In this document: one piece after another, positions 48,755 through 62,090 of the stretch
How positions within the stretch are numbered: the stretch's first letter is position 1
Layout of the letters: every line of letters begins with the position of its first letter
From: Melanocharis versteri
Lineage: Eukaryota > Chordata > Aves > Passeriformes > Melanocharitidae
Assembly: GCA_013397845.1 (NCBI GenBank)
Contig: VZTG01007436.1
Coordinates: forward strand, 1,090,181 to 1,154,180
DNA length: 64,000 nucleotides
Direction: 5' to 3'
The notes under the pieces: generated by a model
Databases searched by the model: none
Told to the model about the DNA's origin: nothing
Seen by the model: the letters and a program-made list of their open reading frames with translations, nothing else
Translations under genes and position numbers: made by a program

Positions 48755-50866
48755 GTACAGAGGCCACACAGGGCTAATATGGTTTCCAAAAGGGCTCCCA
48801 AATAAAGACGTTAACCAGACAAATAGAAAATTCTTCCGAATAGAAGAGATGGCTCAGCTAACAAGACAAGGTCTGCAGATGAGATCACTTAAAAACCTCT
48901 GTGCCTCTCAGAAATAGTTGAAAGGGAATAAGGGAGTTGAACAGGTATTTCATAAGATTTCATTTCATAAAATAAAATACTGGGTAGAAATTAAATTGAG
49001 TAATAAATGAAGTTAAATTTTCTTACTCAGAGGACAGTATGATAAGTTCTCAGGTATTTTTGCTGGAGAAATAGCAGGAAGACAAGAGTTTGACTTGTGA
49101 TCTAAATATATGCACACATACATACATTGGGTTTTATATATATGCACATACACATACTTTCTGATAATTGAAGGTTTTTAATTTTAATTATTAGTTTTGC
49201 TATTATTATTATTCATGTATGCGTTAAAAGTCCGTAAAGTGATTTTTGAGGACTGTATTGGTTAACTCGATCAACTTCTTAGATATTATTGAAGGATAGC
49301 ATCTTTCACTGTTGTTAAGTTACTAGAATGCAGGCTTTAAACACAACTTGCATTTGGCTCTGTTTTGACAATAGTAGTTAATAATGTATGGTTTTTGTTA
49401 AAGCACTGTTGAAAAAATATCTTATTGAGCTATTTGTGGTGTTTTTTTAAAAGATGCTTAAGATTTCACATTCAGTTTAACTGATCACAGATGAAACTGT
49501 AAATTAATACCTCGTGAGTTTTACTGACTGCAGGCCATTGTTTGTGATTCAAAGCTGCTTTGTTCCTACTCACTAGGAAAAGACCCTGTTCAAGCAAACA
49601 AATTAGAGTTCACCCTGACATCAAACTGCTTATTAAAACTGAAGACTCTGATTTTGAATTTATTATTTGACGGTGACTTTTATTATAACCTGTTAAGAAC
49701 ATATTTTTTAAAGCCTAGATTTTTAAGGATTTAAATAAAAAATATAAATTTGGTTTAATTGTTGGTCTTAATTCACCTTGGTTGAAATTTCATACTTCAA
49801 GGATTACATGGCATACAAAGTGAGAAAATGTTGTAAGTTACATCAGTTCAACTTGTTTTTTGATATGTTTCCATTGCTACTGACTTGTATATAGTCTTGA
49901 TACAAATAATGGCTGTGTTGCAGAGAACCTTTGGTCATTCTTACCTAGAGAGAGGATAAATATGTTTGTTTTTTCAGCATCCTTTTTTTCCTGTTCTCTA
50001 ATGTCAGAAAGCTCTTGTAGGAAGGCTTTTATACTTTTACTATTTTTACAGAATTAATGAATAAAAGTTGGAGAGGGAAATAGTTTTGCACAATTTGAGA
50101 CGTTCTTCCTATGCCACATTGAAGTCAGGAGTTTCTGGTGGAAAAATATAGACTTTGCCTGTGAACAGAGTGGCATATTCAAGGTTACAGGGCAGTCACC
50201 CACTATCTGTAGGTAGTGACACTCTCTTTAAGGTCTCTACTCAATAATGCTCTCTGTGGATCATTTCACAAGGCCACCAAAAACTATGTTTGAAATGTGT
50301 TTGAATTGGGTACTATTGCTGTAGTGTGGCAAACACCAGCCAGCCTTGGGCATAAGGGCAAATGTGTTTTTGCAAGTGGTTCAGCTACACTAACATTAGT
50401 GTAATACACCCAAGTATTCTCAATAATAAAGCAGTGTGCAATGGTGACCACGCCTGCTTAAAACAGCTGAAGTGGCTCATGTTCCTCTGCTTGGTTTTGT
50501 GTAACAACATAGTTACGGTCACATCCAGTCAGTTCAAGGGCCTAATTACTAGTATTTGAGACTAGAGGGAAGGACTGTGAAATACAGCAAGCATTATCCA
50601 GTATTTGTGTTGAAGAGTCATTATGCAGCAGTCCATATTGTTTCTAGACATTTCTTTTCCCAATTAAACTCCCATTTTTTTCAATCTTTTCTTAAGAATT
50701 GATTTGTGAAGAAAATGTTATTATCAAATGAGTGGTAACTGTGAGACAGTTAATTACCAGGTAGTTATGCACAGGTGTTTTTTTTCAGCTGCTTTACAGA
50801 CAGACAAATTAGCTTTCGCTGTTGTGTGGCTGCTGAGTTCCCACATGGGATTGATTTTCTGTGTCA

Positions 50867-51392
50867 AGAAGTGGGCCCATGTGAGCCTCATGAGGTTCAA
50901 CAAGGCGCAATGCAAGCAAAGTCCAGCACCTGGGTGGGGGCAACTCCTGGTATCAATACAGGCTGGGGCGTGAGGGGCTGAGAGCAGCCCTGCCAAGGGT
51001 GACTTGGGGTCGTGAGCAGATAGAAAGCTGAACATGAGCCAGCTGTGGTGGGCACACAGCCCAGGAAGCCAACAGCATCCTGGGCTGCATCAAAAGTAGC
51101 ATGGCCAGCAGGTCGAGGGAGGGGATTCTATCCTGACTCTGCCCTCATTCTCTGCCCTTTTGAGACCTCACCTGGAGTGCTGCATCCAGTTTGGGGTCCT
51201 CAGCACAGGAAAGACTTGGACCTGTTGGAAGGGGTCAGGAGAAGGGCCACATCCTTAGATACATTCAAGGTGATGTTGGACAGGGCTCTGAGCAACCTGA
51301 TCTGGGTAAAGATGTTCCTACTTATTGCAGGGGGCTTGAACTAGTTGACCTTTAAAGGTTTTTTCTAATCTAAGCTAGTCTATGATTTTATG
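50867..51392 (+). mobile_element. CR1 LINE, 5'-truncated, with internal deletion
   Basis: Sense-strand CR1 wording is clear: CCTCATGAGGTTCAACAAGG, CAATACAGGCTGGGGCGTGA, AACATGAGCCAGCTGTGGTG, ATCCTGGGCTGCATCAAAAG, CAGGTCGAGGGAGGGGATTC, CTGGAGTGCTGCATCCAGTT, CAGCACAGGAAAGACTTGGA and CAGGAGAAGGGCCAC. It then jumps near 51251 to the 3' end (TTCAAGGTGATGTTGGACAG GGCTCTGAGCAACCTGATCT) and finishes at the CR1 terminus (CTAGTCTATGATTTTATGG). Part of the ORF2 C-terminus is readable (LMRFNKAQCK), followed by frame breaks, so the copy is dead. A few hundred bases of the usual 3' region are missing at the junction. Confidence 0.93.
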
Positions 51393-51962
51393 GTCCATAA
51401 TTTATTTCTGTACTTCATAAAGAGAGATTAATTATTTTGCAGGCCTAAGGGTAAGAAGGTAAGTTTCTTCCTCCTTCTTTGCAGCCTTCTTGGGACTGGA
51501 GGAAAATTCTTTAATGCACATCTCCTCTGACAAAATGCTGTCTTTTTAGAAATACTCTTCAGCAGAAGAGCTGGTAGGATTCTGTGCAACCTAACAGCTG
51601 ACCATAAGCTTCTTAATAAGAGTATGAAGAGTAACACAGGGTGTCACCAAACATGTCTTGTTAGTGTTGTAGTGGCAGGGTGCACGCAGACAGAGGAAGT
51701 CAAAATTACTTTTTTCAGAGGAAAACCCAGTGTTGTCTTACTTGTGTCAAATATTTGTATTTTTCTTTTCAGTCCATGAATTGTTGTTCTGCTGTGAAAT
51801 TAGCCTTTTTAGTGCTGTTTGGAACATCGATTTTTGAAATGATTTATGCAGTACTATGCCTTTGTAGCTTTGGTGTAACTTGTGGGGTTTTTTCTGTGGT
51901 CTGTTAGGTTGGTGCCCCTCTGCCTTGCCCTGCCCTCCCTAGTTCATTGCATATGCTAATTT

Positions 51963-51977
51963 CCCCCCCCCCCCCCC
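51963..51977 (+). repeat. C15 homopolymer
   Basis: Fifteen consecutive C run into AAAAGG. It is rare in AT-rich intron, can form a G-quadruplex on the opposite strand, and its length is likely to be miscounted by most sequencing methods. Confidence 0.9.
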
Positions 51978-54900
51978 AAAAGGTGACCCTCTGAGATTGT
52001 GCCTATGGAGTGAAGAGATGGACTGAATTGTCATAGGCTGTGGGATGAGTTATTTTTAGCTGTTGGCATTTCAGGCTGGAACACTTCATTCTGTCGTGCT
52101 TGTTAATGAGTCATCTGGAGAAAATGGGCTTGCTTTCAGAGAGGATCTGTAACAAATAATAATAGGCTAATCTCTGCAGGAGATACTCTGTCAAGTAACT
52201 ATAAAACTTCAGCTAGAAAATGTGCTGAAATGGAGACTAATCTCCCTGTAAGAATAAGCATGCACTCACTACTATTATTATGGTATTACCATGTATATGA
52301 AAATCTCAAGAACTGGAACTTATGAAGAGCCTGGTAATGGTATAATAGTGAAACACTTTTGAGGAAGAAGGTTAATTGAAAACAGTCACCTTTTAGAGAT
52401 AGAGAGGAAAATATAGTTGCTTCGTAATTCAGAACATCATACACTTTCTAAAATTTGAATGTGTTACCCAGTTCTAGAGGAATCTCCTGAAAAGATTCCT
52501 AAGTAGAGGAGCACTATAAAAAGCTTGTGCCTTAGAGAGAACTCCAAATTCATTAACATTATATGTTATTTTTAAGGATTAACCAGCATCTTTGCTTTTC
52601 TCCCTACTGAAGACTATATTTAATTTTTTTTTACTTTTCTGTGTGCAATTTGTAGTCTCTCCTTCAACCTCTTCCCTCAAGGTTCGAAGGTTTTGTGTTG
52701 ATATGGCACGAGAGGCTTTGTTTTGGAGATGAAAATATCACCACTCAAGTAAAAAACTTAATGTAAGAGTAACTAATCAAAGCTGTTGATCTGGTAGCTT
52801 TGTTTTTGCATTATTGAAATTCCAGGCTTCGGTAGTGCAGATGATTCATTTGTTAAAAAAAACCCGAAATATTTATGGTGAATGGTTGAAAGACAGGATA
52901 AAAAAGACTCCCAAACCCTATTCTATAAGGGAATGGTTTAAAGAACAGCTTGAGTATCAAGTCTTCTTGTCACCTTTGGTACTTCTAATGCCGCTTACCA
53001 TCTATAGAGTTATCTTACTTTGTTTACACATCTTCCTCTTGTAAAGCATATTATATGTCTGAAGACTCCTTTCTTTTTTGGTGGCAAAAGGATGTTTCCT
53101 TTAAAGCTAATAATTTTTACTCTCCATTGATTATTTAGCTGTTTGGGTTTCCTCTTGATTTATAAATGGAGTACTGAAATAAAAGAGAATACTTTCTCTT
53201 ACCTTATTGAGATAAATATTTTTGCATTATTAGCAGGTGTTGACCCTTCAATGTATATTGTTTTAACTCATCTTCTCATATTGCTGTGAACACTCTACAG
53301 AATGCTTTAAACCAATCCAGTGTAATGATTCTGATATTACCAGTGTGTGCTGCTCATAATTAACCCACAAGACTTGGACTGGGTTAGTCAAGATAAATTA
53401 TTTTACATTTTAGAAATCTGGCAAATATCTACATTATGGATGGGAGTGTTGGGGTCAAAACAGTTGAGAAACCTATAAATAAGCTTATGTAAGTATCAGA
53501 GTCACTTTAACTGCAGTACCATGGAAGTTTTTTCCAACTATCAGTAGATGACTGTCTTAATGTATATTGAAGACAGAGCAATACTGAGAAACAAGGAGGA
53601 TAAAGAGAACTAAACAGGAAATATCTCTTGGTATTTTTTGATGGTTGTGCTCAAAGCAGGGTTTTCTGCACTCATTATTTGTTCATGAGGAAAATGATTA
53701 CAGTTCACTGCATGTTAATAGGAGCTTAGAGTGGATGCATACTGTCTTCTTGGTCTACTCACATCTCCTGATCTATTTTTAATGTTTTCCTGGTTTAAAT
53801 GTGCCAACTGGCTACTAATTTAAAGAATTTAAAATAGCACAAGGGTTGAAGAAAAATAGATGTTTTAGCAGTGTAGTTGCATTGACACGAACTGTTTATA
53901 TTATGATGCAATAAAATTGGTTTAGATTGTGGTTAACAACTGTCACCACTATCTTGGACTTTGTGTTAATAGAGAATATTACTTAGATTAAATGTTTCTT
54001 AATCTGGGTGATTCATGGAAACAATTAGTTTATAACTTGGTTTTGAAAGAGCTCTTCAAAACCTTCTGACATCTTCTTGGTTCTGAATCGGAACCGAAAC
54101 TTTGCGCCTAACACAATTTTTACAATTTTTATGTATTTACAGCTAAAAGTACGAACCATAAAATTTCTATAGTAAAACATTTCTGTCTACCATGTGTGAC
54201 TGTTCCTATGGATTTTTTGTGGGTTTTTTTGTCAGTTCTTTACAGTTTAATATTATTTGTACTACAGTTTTACATAATCCACATTGTAGCAAAGATATGG
54301 TCTAAGATCTCTTGATGACTAAATACTCTTAATATTAAAATATTCTTGGCAAATATTTTATTAAGTTTAACAAATTTTCTCTTTGATGTGAGCTGGAATA
54401 AGTTGATGCTTGTGAAACAGCAGTTTCAATTAGCATTCACGAAAGGTTTATTGACAGTTAACACCTGGTCTCTACTGTGCAAGTGGGAAGCATCTATTGC
54501 AGTCTCTTATATTCATTGCATAATTAGGATTATGATCTGTAATTTGCTTTTAATTTTGTAAATCTAGTCTTACTTTCAAAATCAGTTAGTGTTACTTTTG
54601 TTCCTGCATTTTTATTGTAGATCAAAGATACTGATGGTAAAAGGATTAAGTTTACTACTTTGTAATGTGATAAACAACTTGCCCCTTCACTGTTTAGTTA
54701 GCAAGTAAATTTGGACATGAAAAATTTACTGGTAGGTCTCATAAAGCACATATTCTTCCCATGCTACTTCTGAGAAGCAAACAGAAAATGACATTTTTTT
54801 TTAGAAGTAGTATTCTTGTACACAAACTGCCAGATGTATACTGGGAACATCAGGAGCAAGCATAAATGTTGTAATGCTGCTGAGAAATAACAAAGGAAAT

Positions 54901-55417
54901 GACCTTGTTCCTTAGTGCTCCAGAACAGACTTTGGTGCATCCAAGGATGAAGAAGGTAAACACGACATCCTTTTCCCTCCCTGCAATGTCTTTTGATCCT
55001 TATTGGCTGTGCATAAGGGCAGAGAGATGTTTCTGCCTACAGTGTTTTGCAACAAATACTCTGGTGAAAATCCTTAGATGTGTCCACAAAATGTTTGAGT
55101 CTTGGCTGTTGTTTCGGAAGATCTTCTTTCAAAAAGACAGTGGGAGGAAAGCATGAAGTTGTAGTGAATTACTGAACTGACAGAAATTCTTTATAACAGT
55201 GTTCTTGATTATTGTCCTTATATGAAACTTCTTAAAATATTTTGAATAGAAATTTAATAGAGGGAGGGATGTTATAGTAATTGTATATTATACACAAATT
55301 TTAAGGCTTGAAAAGGTGCTCTGTGTATCTATATTGTATGTATTTGTAGTGTTTGAAGACAGAATCAGAAATGTGATCTTTTAATAATCTAGTAGTATAG
55401 GGTGGGGGGTTGTGGGG

Positions 55418-55436
55418 TTTGTTTGTTTGTTTGTTT
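55418..55436. repeat. (TTTG)n simple repeat
   Basis: Four to five TTTG units follow a G-rich stretch. Confidence 0.85.
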
Positions 55437-58400
55437 TCATTGTCCTACACAGTTGTAGAATATCAACAGAAAAACTTGCCTTGTGGCTGGTACTTCTGAG
55501 TGTAATCATGTATATTTTTGAGATAATGTGGAGGAAGATATCCAGATAGTCTGGAATAAGAGAGGGCTTTTCAAGAACACTTGCATAAATTTGCCTCTGC
55601 TAAAAAAAAAAAAACTTGGAGAAATTTCTTTAAATCACGATCTTAAGAGCTGATGTTTTAACCTTACATTTGAATGACTGTTACTTCTTCCATCTTGTTT
55701 CAATACGCCTAAATGCAAACACATGTGGAAAATGTTCTTTTGGCTTTTATCAAACTGACATTTAAGTGCATTTTTTTCAACCTCGCTAACATTTGTGGTA
55801 AAATATTTCAAAGCTATGAATCTTGCAATTTGCCTATGCATTTTTTTCTTCTTTCATATATTAACATTTGGTACTCATAATCCTAACCTGGTTGGAATTA
55901 CTGGCTTTTTTCATTTGGTGTTTGTTTGGATGAGGTGATTAGGAAAATACTTCATGTGAAATTCTAGTTTGCAGCAGTAAATGCTTCCATGAAGAGTCAC
56001 CGTTCCGTGAACTTTAGTAAATAAAGGAGAAAAATACGATGGTCTGCTCTGTTCAATCGTGGCAGCCCTGTTGCTAACAAATTCAGCTTTCTGTTGTGTT
56101 ATATGTCCATGGTGCTAACCTGTCTGCAATACTTCCTTCTTAGCATGCTTCGTTCTTCCCCTTTACTCCCCTACCCATTCCCAAGCTCTTTAATTCTGTG
56201 CCAAGCTAATAAGAAGAACTAGCTCTGCATAAAGTCAGTCATTGCCAAGCAGCTGTTATAAAGTTTTCTCATGTACTTCTGTGATTGTACCTCATTTCAA
56301 AAGGGGATTTTTGCTCTTTCAGGTTCAATTTTAAGTAAGAGCAACCAATTATATCTGTATCTCAATCTTAATTCGTTATATCTCAAAGACTAGGGGTGAA
56401 ATTTTTCATATATATAACTATCCTTTCTAGGGTTTGAACACTGAGTCGTACAATTTAGGTAGAGAAATTAGGTATGCTCTTCAGAGTTAAAAAATATGAA
56501 TTGCTTTTCGTTTTACCCACAGAATTTCTTCTAAAATATTCTCCCTTCTACTTCTGTTTAAAAATAATACTCTCTGATTTAATTATCATGTTTGAATCTC
56601 AAGACTAGACCTTTTTCTTAAATGTAAATTAGATTTTACTTAGGATGAAATTATGAGGGCTTCAGCTTGCCTGCTAACATTGACCAGGGAAGGTTGTCTT
56701 TCAACAACATGTGCCCCATCTGCCTGGCGGTGTGGCTGCCTGCATTGTTCTGGCATTGGCCCAGGCTGTGATGAAACTGAGAATGTGACAGATGACAGGC
56801 CTGTCCAGATGTACGCATAACTACTTCTGCCATGCCCTGCAAAACAATCAGGGTGCAGGTTTGGCATTATTTCGTTGTTTGTGTTGGTTTATTCCTTGAG
56901 GGTTTTCTTAAAAATTGAAATAATATTTGGTGTTGTATTTGTAGTTTTACTGAGCTTTTAGTATTATCAAAACAGATTGTAAAATATGATTCTCGCTCTC
57001 TTATATGCTTTCTTCTTTAATTTATGGAGTGATTTCATAGGCAATTGGACACAGGTTACTTAATTTGAAGATTTAAGTAGATTTTTTAAAAAATGCAATT
57101 AAAAGGATCAAACATCTAACTGCCAGCATATTAGTCTGGTTCTCCTCACAGCTGAACATTTAAAGCTGTTGCCATGTCTTAAAATGACTGCTTCTTGCCA
57201 GTGAAAATAAATATCTGGCAAAGGTGTCAGAATCACCATTAATTATTATTTTTAATTAAAATCTAATTAAAATTCATCCAATACCTTAAAAACATACCAA
57301 ATCCTTGTCTACCTTCCTCTCTAGAGGTATCAACAATGGTCGTATCCCCAGCCTCAGGATACCTTCAAAGAAAAGGAATTGTAGACTTATGTGCAGCTTG
57401 CAACCTTTTATTGGTTATTTAAGAGGTTTCCCTCTTAGCGGTTTGGAACATTTTTATAACACCAAACAAAATATACAATCCACTGAAAATACTTTATTAT
57501 TGTTATATGAAATAACCTGATTTTTGTCTTACATTCAGGCTGTCATTATCTGGTTATCTGGCATTCAAAAGGGCAAAAATTATTTTTCTCTCCTCTCTAG
57601 CTGCTTTTGGCAGGTGATTTTTTTTATGTGTAGCTCCTGCGGATGTGTGCTATTGAGTACATCTTAGGTAATAAGCAGATATATCAAAAGATATCCAGGG
57701 CAACATACCCTGCTGAAAAACAAGAGATTACTTTTCCCTATTTTTTGCAGATAAGTAGCTTCTGACATATGTATAGGGATGTTTTTTTCTGGTGCACTCT
57801 CTATGTAAGACAGTTAATGCTGGTATTCTATGGCCATTTTACTCTTCAAAAAGGGTTTTTTTTTGGTAGTTTAATATAAATGATGTCATAAAACTTAACA
57901 GCATTACTTGAATTGCTTTAATTTTTTTCTTTAGTGTAGCTCCACTGCCTTATGTTGCCTGCTTTTGGTTGTAGGGAATGTTTTATGTGTTTATTTTTCT
58001 TGTCTGTTTGATTTTGGAACCATGGTGAGCCATACATGAGTGTATCTGTTGCTGTGTAACAAGAAGATAGTTCCAGCTCCAAACCCCTCAGATTTTGTGT
58101 ATAAAGCAAGTTACGAGAGACGTTATTGATCCACGAGAGGATTGCCAGTTATTAGGCTGGAGAATAGCCTCCGGAAATCACACAGCCTTGATGATGACTT
58201 TTTTTTGACATTATGGTGAAAGATAGTTTGAAGGAAGATTTAAAGTAGTTTTGCTAATAGTCACAGAAAATTCTAGTAACTGGACATTGGATGATATCAT
58301 GGGTTAGTGAGAGAAAAGCTATTTTTGTTGACAGCTTTGTGCCCAGAGGCGGTTGTAAATCTGAATGTACTGGATGAAGGATAGTATGTTCAGTGCATAA

Positions 58401-58855
58401 CACTTTGCAGGGCCTTGAAAATGTAGAAAGTGACTTCTGCTTGCAGTGACTGAGAAGGGGCTGTGAGAGAGCTGGGGTGAGAGGCAAGGGCTGGTCAGAG
58501 GGGTAGCTGACAGATGATCTTTGCAGGTGTCTGAAGGGATGAGATATTACAGTGAGTGCATTTTTCTCTGTAGTACAGTAAATCATGCTTTTTAAGAGGT
58601 GCTATGAGAAGGAATAGTGTAAGGTTTACACATAGTTTAATAAGAGCGCACAGAGAAAGTGGCTAGTGATGCTCAGGTTATGTATGGTCTGAAAGGCAAA
58701 CAGGGTGGTGGAATTGTCAGCAGTGATATTTACTGGAAGGGGAAGTTCTAACAGCTGTCTCTAGTTTGAGGTAATGGTATGGCATGTGTAAGAAGAGTCT
58801 GAGCCTTCTAAAAATAAGCTTCCACCTCCTGTAATGTAAGGAGGTGTATTTTGTT

Positions 58856-58870
58856 AAAAAAAAAAAAAAA
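58856..58870 (+). repeat. A15 homopolymer
   Basis: Fifteen consecutive A. I looked for a processed pseudogene to the left and recognised none. Confidence 0.85.
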
Positions 58871-61800
58871 GGCGGATTATATTATCATTCTTGTTTGTGT
58901 TCTTTTGTATAATAGCTTCTTCTACTACCACCTTATCATTTTTTTTAATAGCCATTAATTCTGTCAAAAGTGAGACTAGTGAACAGCCTCACCGTTCAGT
59001 ATCAAGTTCAATTAGGAATATATTCTCTTTTGAAAAAGGGGAAAAAAAGCAACTGACAGAAGTGTTACTGCCTTTACTGTAACTGAGCAAAACATTCACG
59101 TACCCTCTTTGGTCAGTGCTAGAGGTGATCAGCAGTATCACAGCTGAAAACATATGCTGCTGCAAATGCAAACTTATTTTTGTTAAAATACACTTTAATG
59201 TGGTGGACAAATTCATGGTACTAAAAATAGGGGCCCCTTTATATGGTGTCGATTGTGGGATTTATTATTCTGTTATTTAAGGTAATGGTATATTGCTAGG
59301 TCAGGAAAAGGGTCACGGTTCTCAGATACAGAACAGCCTTAGAAATACTCAGAAAAACCAACAACTGCAGAACATGAAGCAAAAATAATATTCTGTCGTG
59401 CTCATAAGGTTCTAATTTTCTTGAATCATCCTAAGTGTGATAACAGTGTAGTTCTGAAGCACACGCAGCAGCTCTGTTCAGCGTTCCTGAGCCTTGGAGC
59501 AGTTTCTACAGTTGAACTTCCTTCCTTCAAGTGGAGGGTTTTCTAAAAGCAAGCCCCGTGTTTCTGAGGTGTGCTGTAATGAGTCTTCTCTTTGCAGGCC
59601 AGGCAGACAGCACAGTCACAAAGTCTGCGTTCCCACGCTGCCTGTGCTATCTGCTGACATTGGGAAAAATGTCCGTCTGACTGCTCATCTTGAGATAAAA
59701 AACTATCAGCATTCTGAATTTTGAGGTCATTCTTGAAACAATTCAGGCTCATATGGATTAAACCAAGAGAATTTATATTGTCCTTCTGATGTGTCGTGGA
59801 AAATGACCAGCAAAATTTACTTTTCTTCCAGTTGTATGAACTCGTTATGTTTTATATATTTAGAGATGTCAAATTCACCATCTTAATGCGAAGAAATAGG
59901 GTTATGTGTTTTTATGTTCAATCTGAAGTAGTGTAACCATAATTTGTCTTTTTGTATTAAGTAATTGTAAAGTAATTTATTCAGATCATTTCTTAGATTA
60001 CATAGCTGTCACCTTGAAATTTTTGTAATACAGATGGTATTTTATGGCAATTTCCAATTTTTTTCCTACAAATTCACATATTGCCTATTTTATGCTTCAC
60101 TTTAACTACAAGGTAATTGTTTAAATACAGACTAACCTAGACGTAGGGCTGCTTACATAGGTGCTCAACTGAAGTATACTGTGTTGAAAAGGTTTAACAT
60201 GCCATTAAATAATATGGTCATGGAAACTTTTTGAAGTGCCTTTAGGTACAAGAATTAAAATATCAACTTGCATGCTTATAGTCATATGAGAATACAAAAA
60301 TAACCATGTGACTTGCACAGTACATACTCAAATTGAGTGAAAAGGCAAAATGTCAATTAAATTAAAGAAAAAATATTGCCAAAATACTTAATTGGTTCAT
60401 GATGGTTTGTCTTTGCTTGAAAAGCAATTGTTAGGAGGCCTGTTGGGTTTTGTTATTTTTTTCCCACTTTCAGCTACTTGCTATCATTTAAGGTCTCAAT
60501 TGCTTGACTTAGAATTGGTGGATAATTAGTAGTGTGTATAACTGTGAAAAGTATATGTAGTAATTTAGTTCTTGATTCTTTCTAATTGTCTGCCCATTGC
60601 TAGTTTGCAAGGGGTAAGTAGCTCATTATTCAAACACTTTAAATGGAAAGTACTGTAGAAAGAAAAATACTCTTATTAATAAGATGGTCTTGAAAATAAA
60701 AACCTTTTAAACAAACAAGTCATTATTTGACAAATCTATCCCCAAAGCTGTTGTTCACATAATGTAAGAAGATTGAGATTGTGCAGAGAGAAAGGGTAGG
60801 GTTGGTAGATAGCATTCGTGTTGCACTGTGGTTGAAATAAAGATGTGTCACTTCTTAAGAAGATGCTAAAGGTAAACACAGTAAAATATATTGGAATACA
60901 TCTAACTGGGCAAGCTTCATTTGTTGAAGGTAAAGTTAATAGGCATTAGAGGCAAGTATGTGCTATTAATTAGGGTCATTGAGGTAATTTTGAACCTCAA
61001 ATCTGCAAACAAAGTCTACAGTAAACATTTCGAATTGCCTGCAGGAGTACTTATGAGTCTAACATCTTCTGAGGTTGCTAATCCTGTTGTTTGATCCACT
61101 CATTTTGAAGTGTGCTTGGAATTTAAAGGCATGATGCAGTATTTGTACATAGCCTCCCTGTAGCCTCCATAACTCCATCATTCCAGTTCCCTTTTCTAGA
61201 GCCTGTGACGAGAGAGGAGACTGTTCTTAAATGGTTGTGTCCTCTGATCAGAGGTGTAACATTGATATCCGAGACAGCGAACAGTGCCTTACGGACACTG
61301 CGTCTTAACTAGAAAGTTTAATCTGCAATATGAGGGTAGATACTTCTGTTAAAAGTTGAAATATTTGTTTTAATATTCAAACCTAATATACTACTGAATG
61401 TTAACAGAGAATTCTATATTTTCATAGTAGTGTGGCTTGAAGGGTTTGAAAGTTCACCTGGGGACACCTTTTCTGTTATCAAATTTTCTCACATACTACT
61501 AGATTTGTTCATCAACGTTCTTCACCTGTCAAAATATACTATTTCATATGAAATCTTAAAGTATACCACTGTTGTTTGAGTTAATTTAATTTTGAACTAG
61601 GCACCAGATCTCCTCAATCTTCTCTCTTAAGCTAGAAACAGAATGTAAAATTTAATGAGCTGGAATAAGTATCTGAACATCGTCATTTATGTAGTTTTTC
61701 TTCAAGCATATATTTTACCAATCTAACAATTCATTGCAGTCGAGCTTATGCTCCAGATAATTTTTTTCGCCCCTGACTGTTTACTCCACCTGCAACTTTA

Positions 61801-62011
61801 AGGTGAAGAATTCAATTTGATGTCATGCTTTGTATTGTGATTTAGACAAACTCTATAAATGAATGTTTCCAGCTTGCATTATGCCTAACAGGTGATGTAT
61901 GTGAATTTCTTGTTTTCAAGTAATGTGATGTCATCTGCTTCTAATCCTCATGACTTGTTTTGGAAAAAAAAATTGCAAAGTTTAACTTTTTCCTCTACTT
62001 TTTCTTAACAG

Positions 62012-62090
62012 ATTCGAAGAACTTGTGAAAAAGTTCAAAGTAGAATATCATGCTGGTGGTTCCACTCAAAATTCCGTTAAAGTGGCCCAG
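62012..62090 (+). CDS. ADK: ADK coding exon 4 (PfkB N-terminal signature)
   Basis: This 79-nt exon has an acceptor TTCTTAACAG after a pyrimidine-rich run (TTTTTCCTCTACTTTTTC). Its donor is CAG|GTTTGT, weaker than those of exons 2 and 3. It completes Leu48 and reads FEELVKKFKVEYHAGGSTQN then SVKVAQ. Gly63-Gly64 of the AGGS motif and Asn68 are the conserved PfkB-family residues that bind the sugar hydroxyls of adenosine. It ends in phase 0, so the next exon (expected to begin with Trp, as in the mammalian protein) lies beyond the window or further into intron 4. Confidence 0.97.

Larger units (their letters stand above)
28276..62011 (+). other. ADK: ADK intron 3
   Basis: This is 33.7 kb, mostly featureless AT-rich sequence. 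Separately listed items are a possible 22-nt microexon, a small duplicated palindromic patch (31.15 kb), a CR1 remnant (36.1 kb), an inverted repeat (36.3 kb), a GCTGCTGGAA repeat (41.0 kb), an exon-like segment with an inverted repeat (48.6-48.75 kb), a CR1 copy with an internal deletion (50.9-51.4 kb), a C15 tract (52.0 kb) and simple repeats. The longest open frame, 143 codons on the minus strand at 36385-36816, resembles no family I know. Everything else between these items shows no gene I can support. Confidence 0.85.
165..62090 (+). other. ADK: ADK gene, 5' portion (start codon to end of fourth coding exon)
   Basis: Four exons with GT-AG borders join into one open frame of 222 nt (74 codons) that reads as the N-terminus of adenosine kinase, the PfkB/ribokinase-family enzyme that phosphorylates adenosine to AMP using ATP and so sets cellular adenosine levels. 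The introns are about 8.8, 19.1 and 33.7 kb. That fits the known very large ADK gene of vertebrates, in which a roughly 1 kb coding sequence is spread over hundreds of kilobases. The gene runs off the right edge: the remaining coding exons, including the C-terminal catalytic Asp and the GAGD-type anion-hole motif known in this family, are not in the window. Intron 1 is probably inflated by about 2.6 kb of assembly duplication. Confidence 0.96.

Noticed and set aside
50728..51344. Open frames of 68-99 codons near 51 kb
   Set aside because: They are fragments of CR1 ORF2 and antisense shadows, broken by frameshifts and an internal deletion.
58250..58870. Possible processed pseudogene ending in the A15 run
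   Set aside because: No coding similarity, no upstream polyadenylation signal at a sensible distance, and no flanking duplication could be seen.
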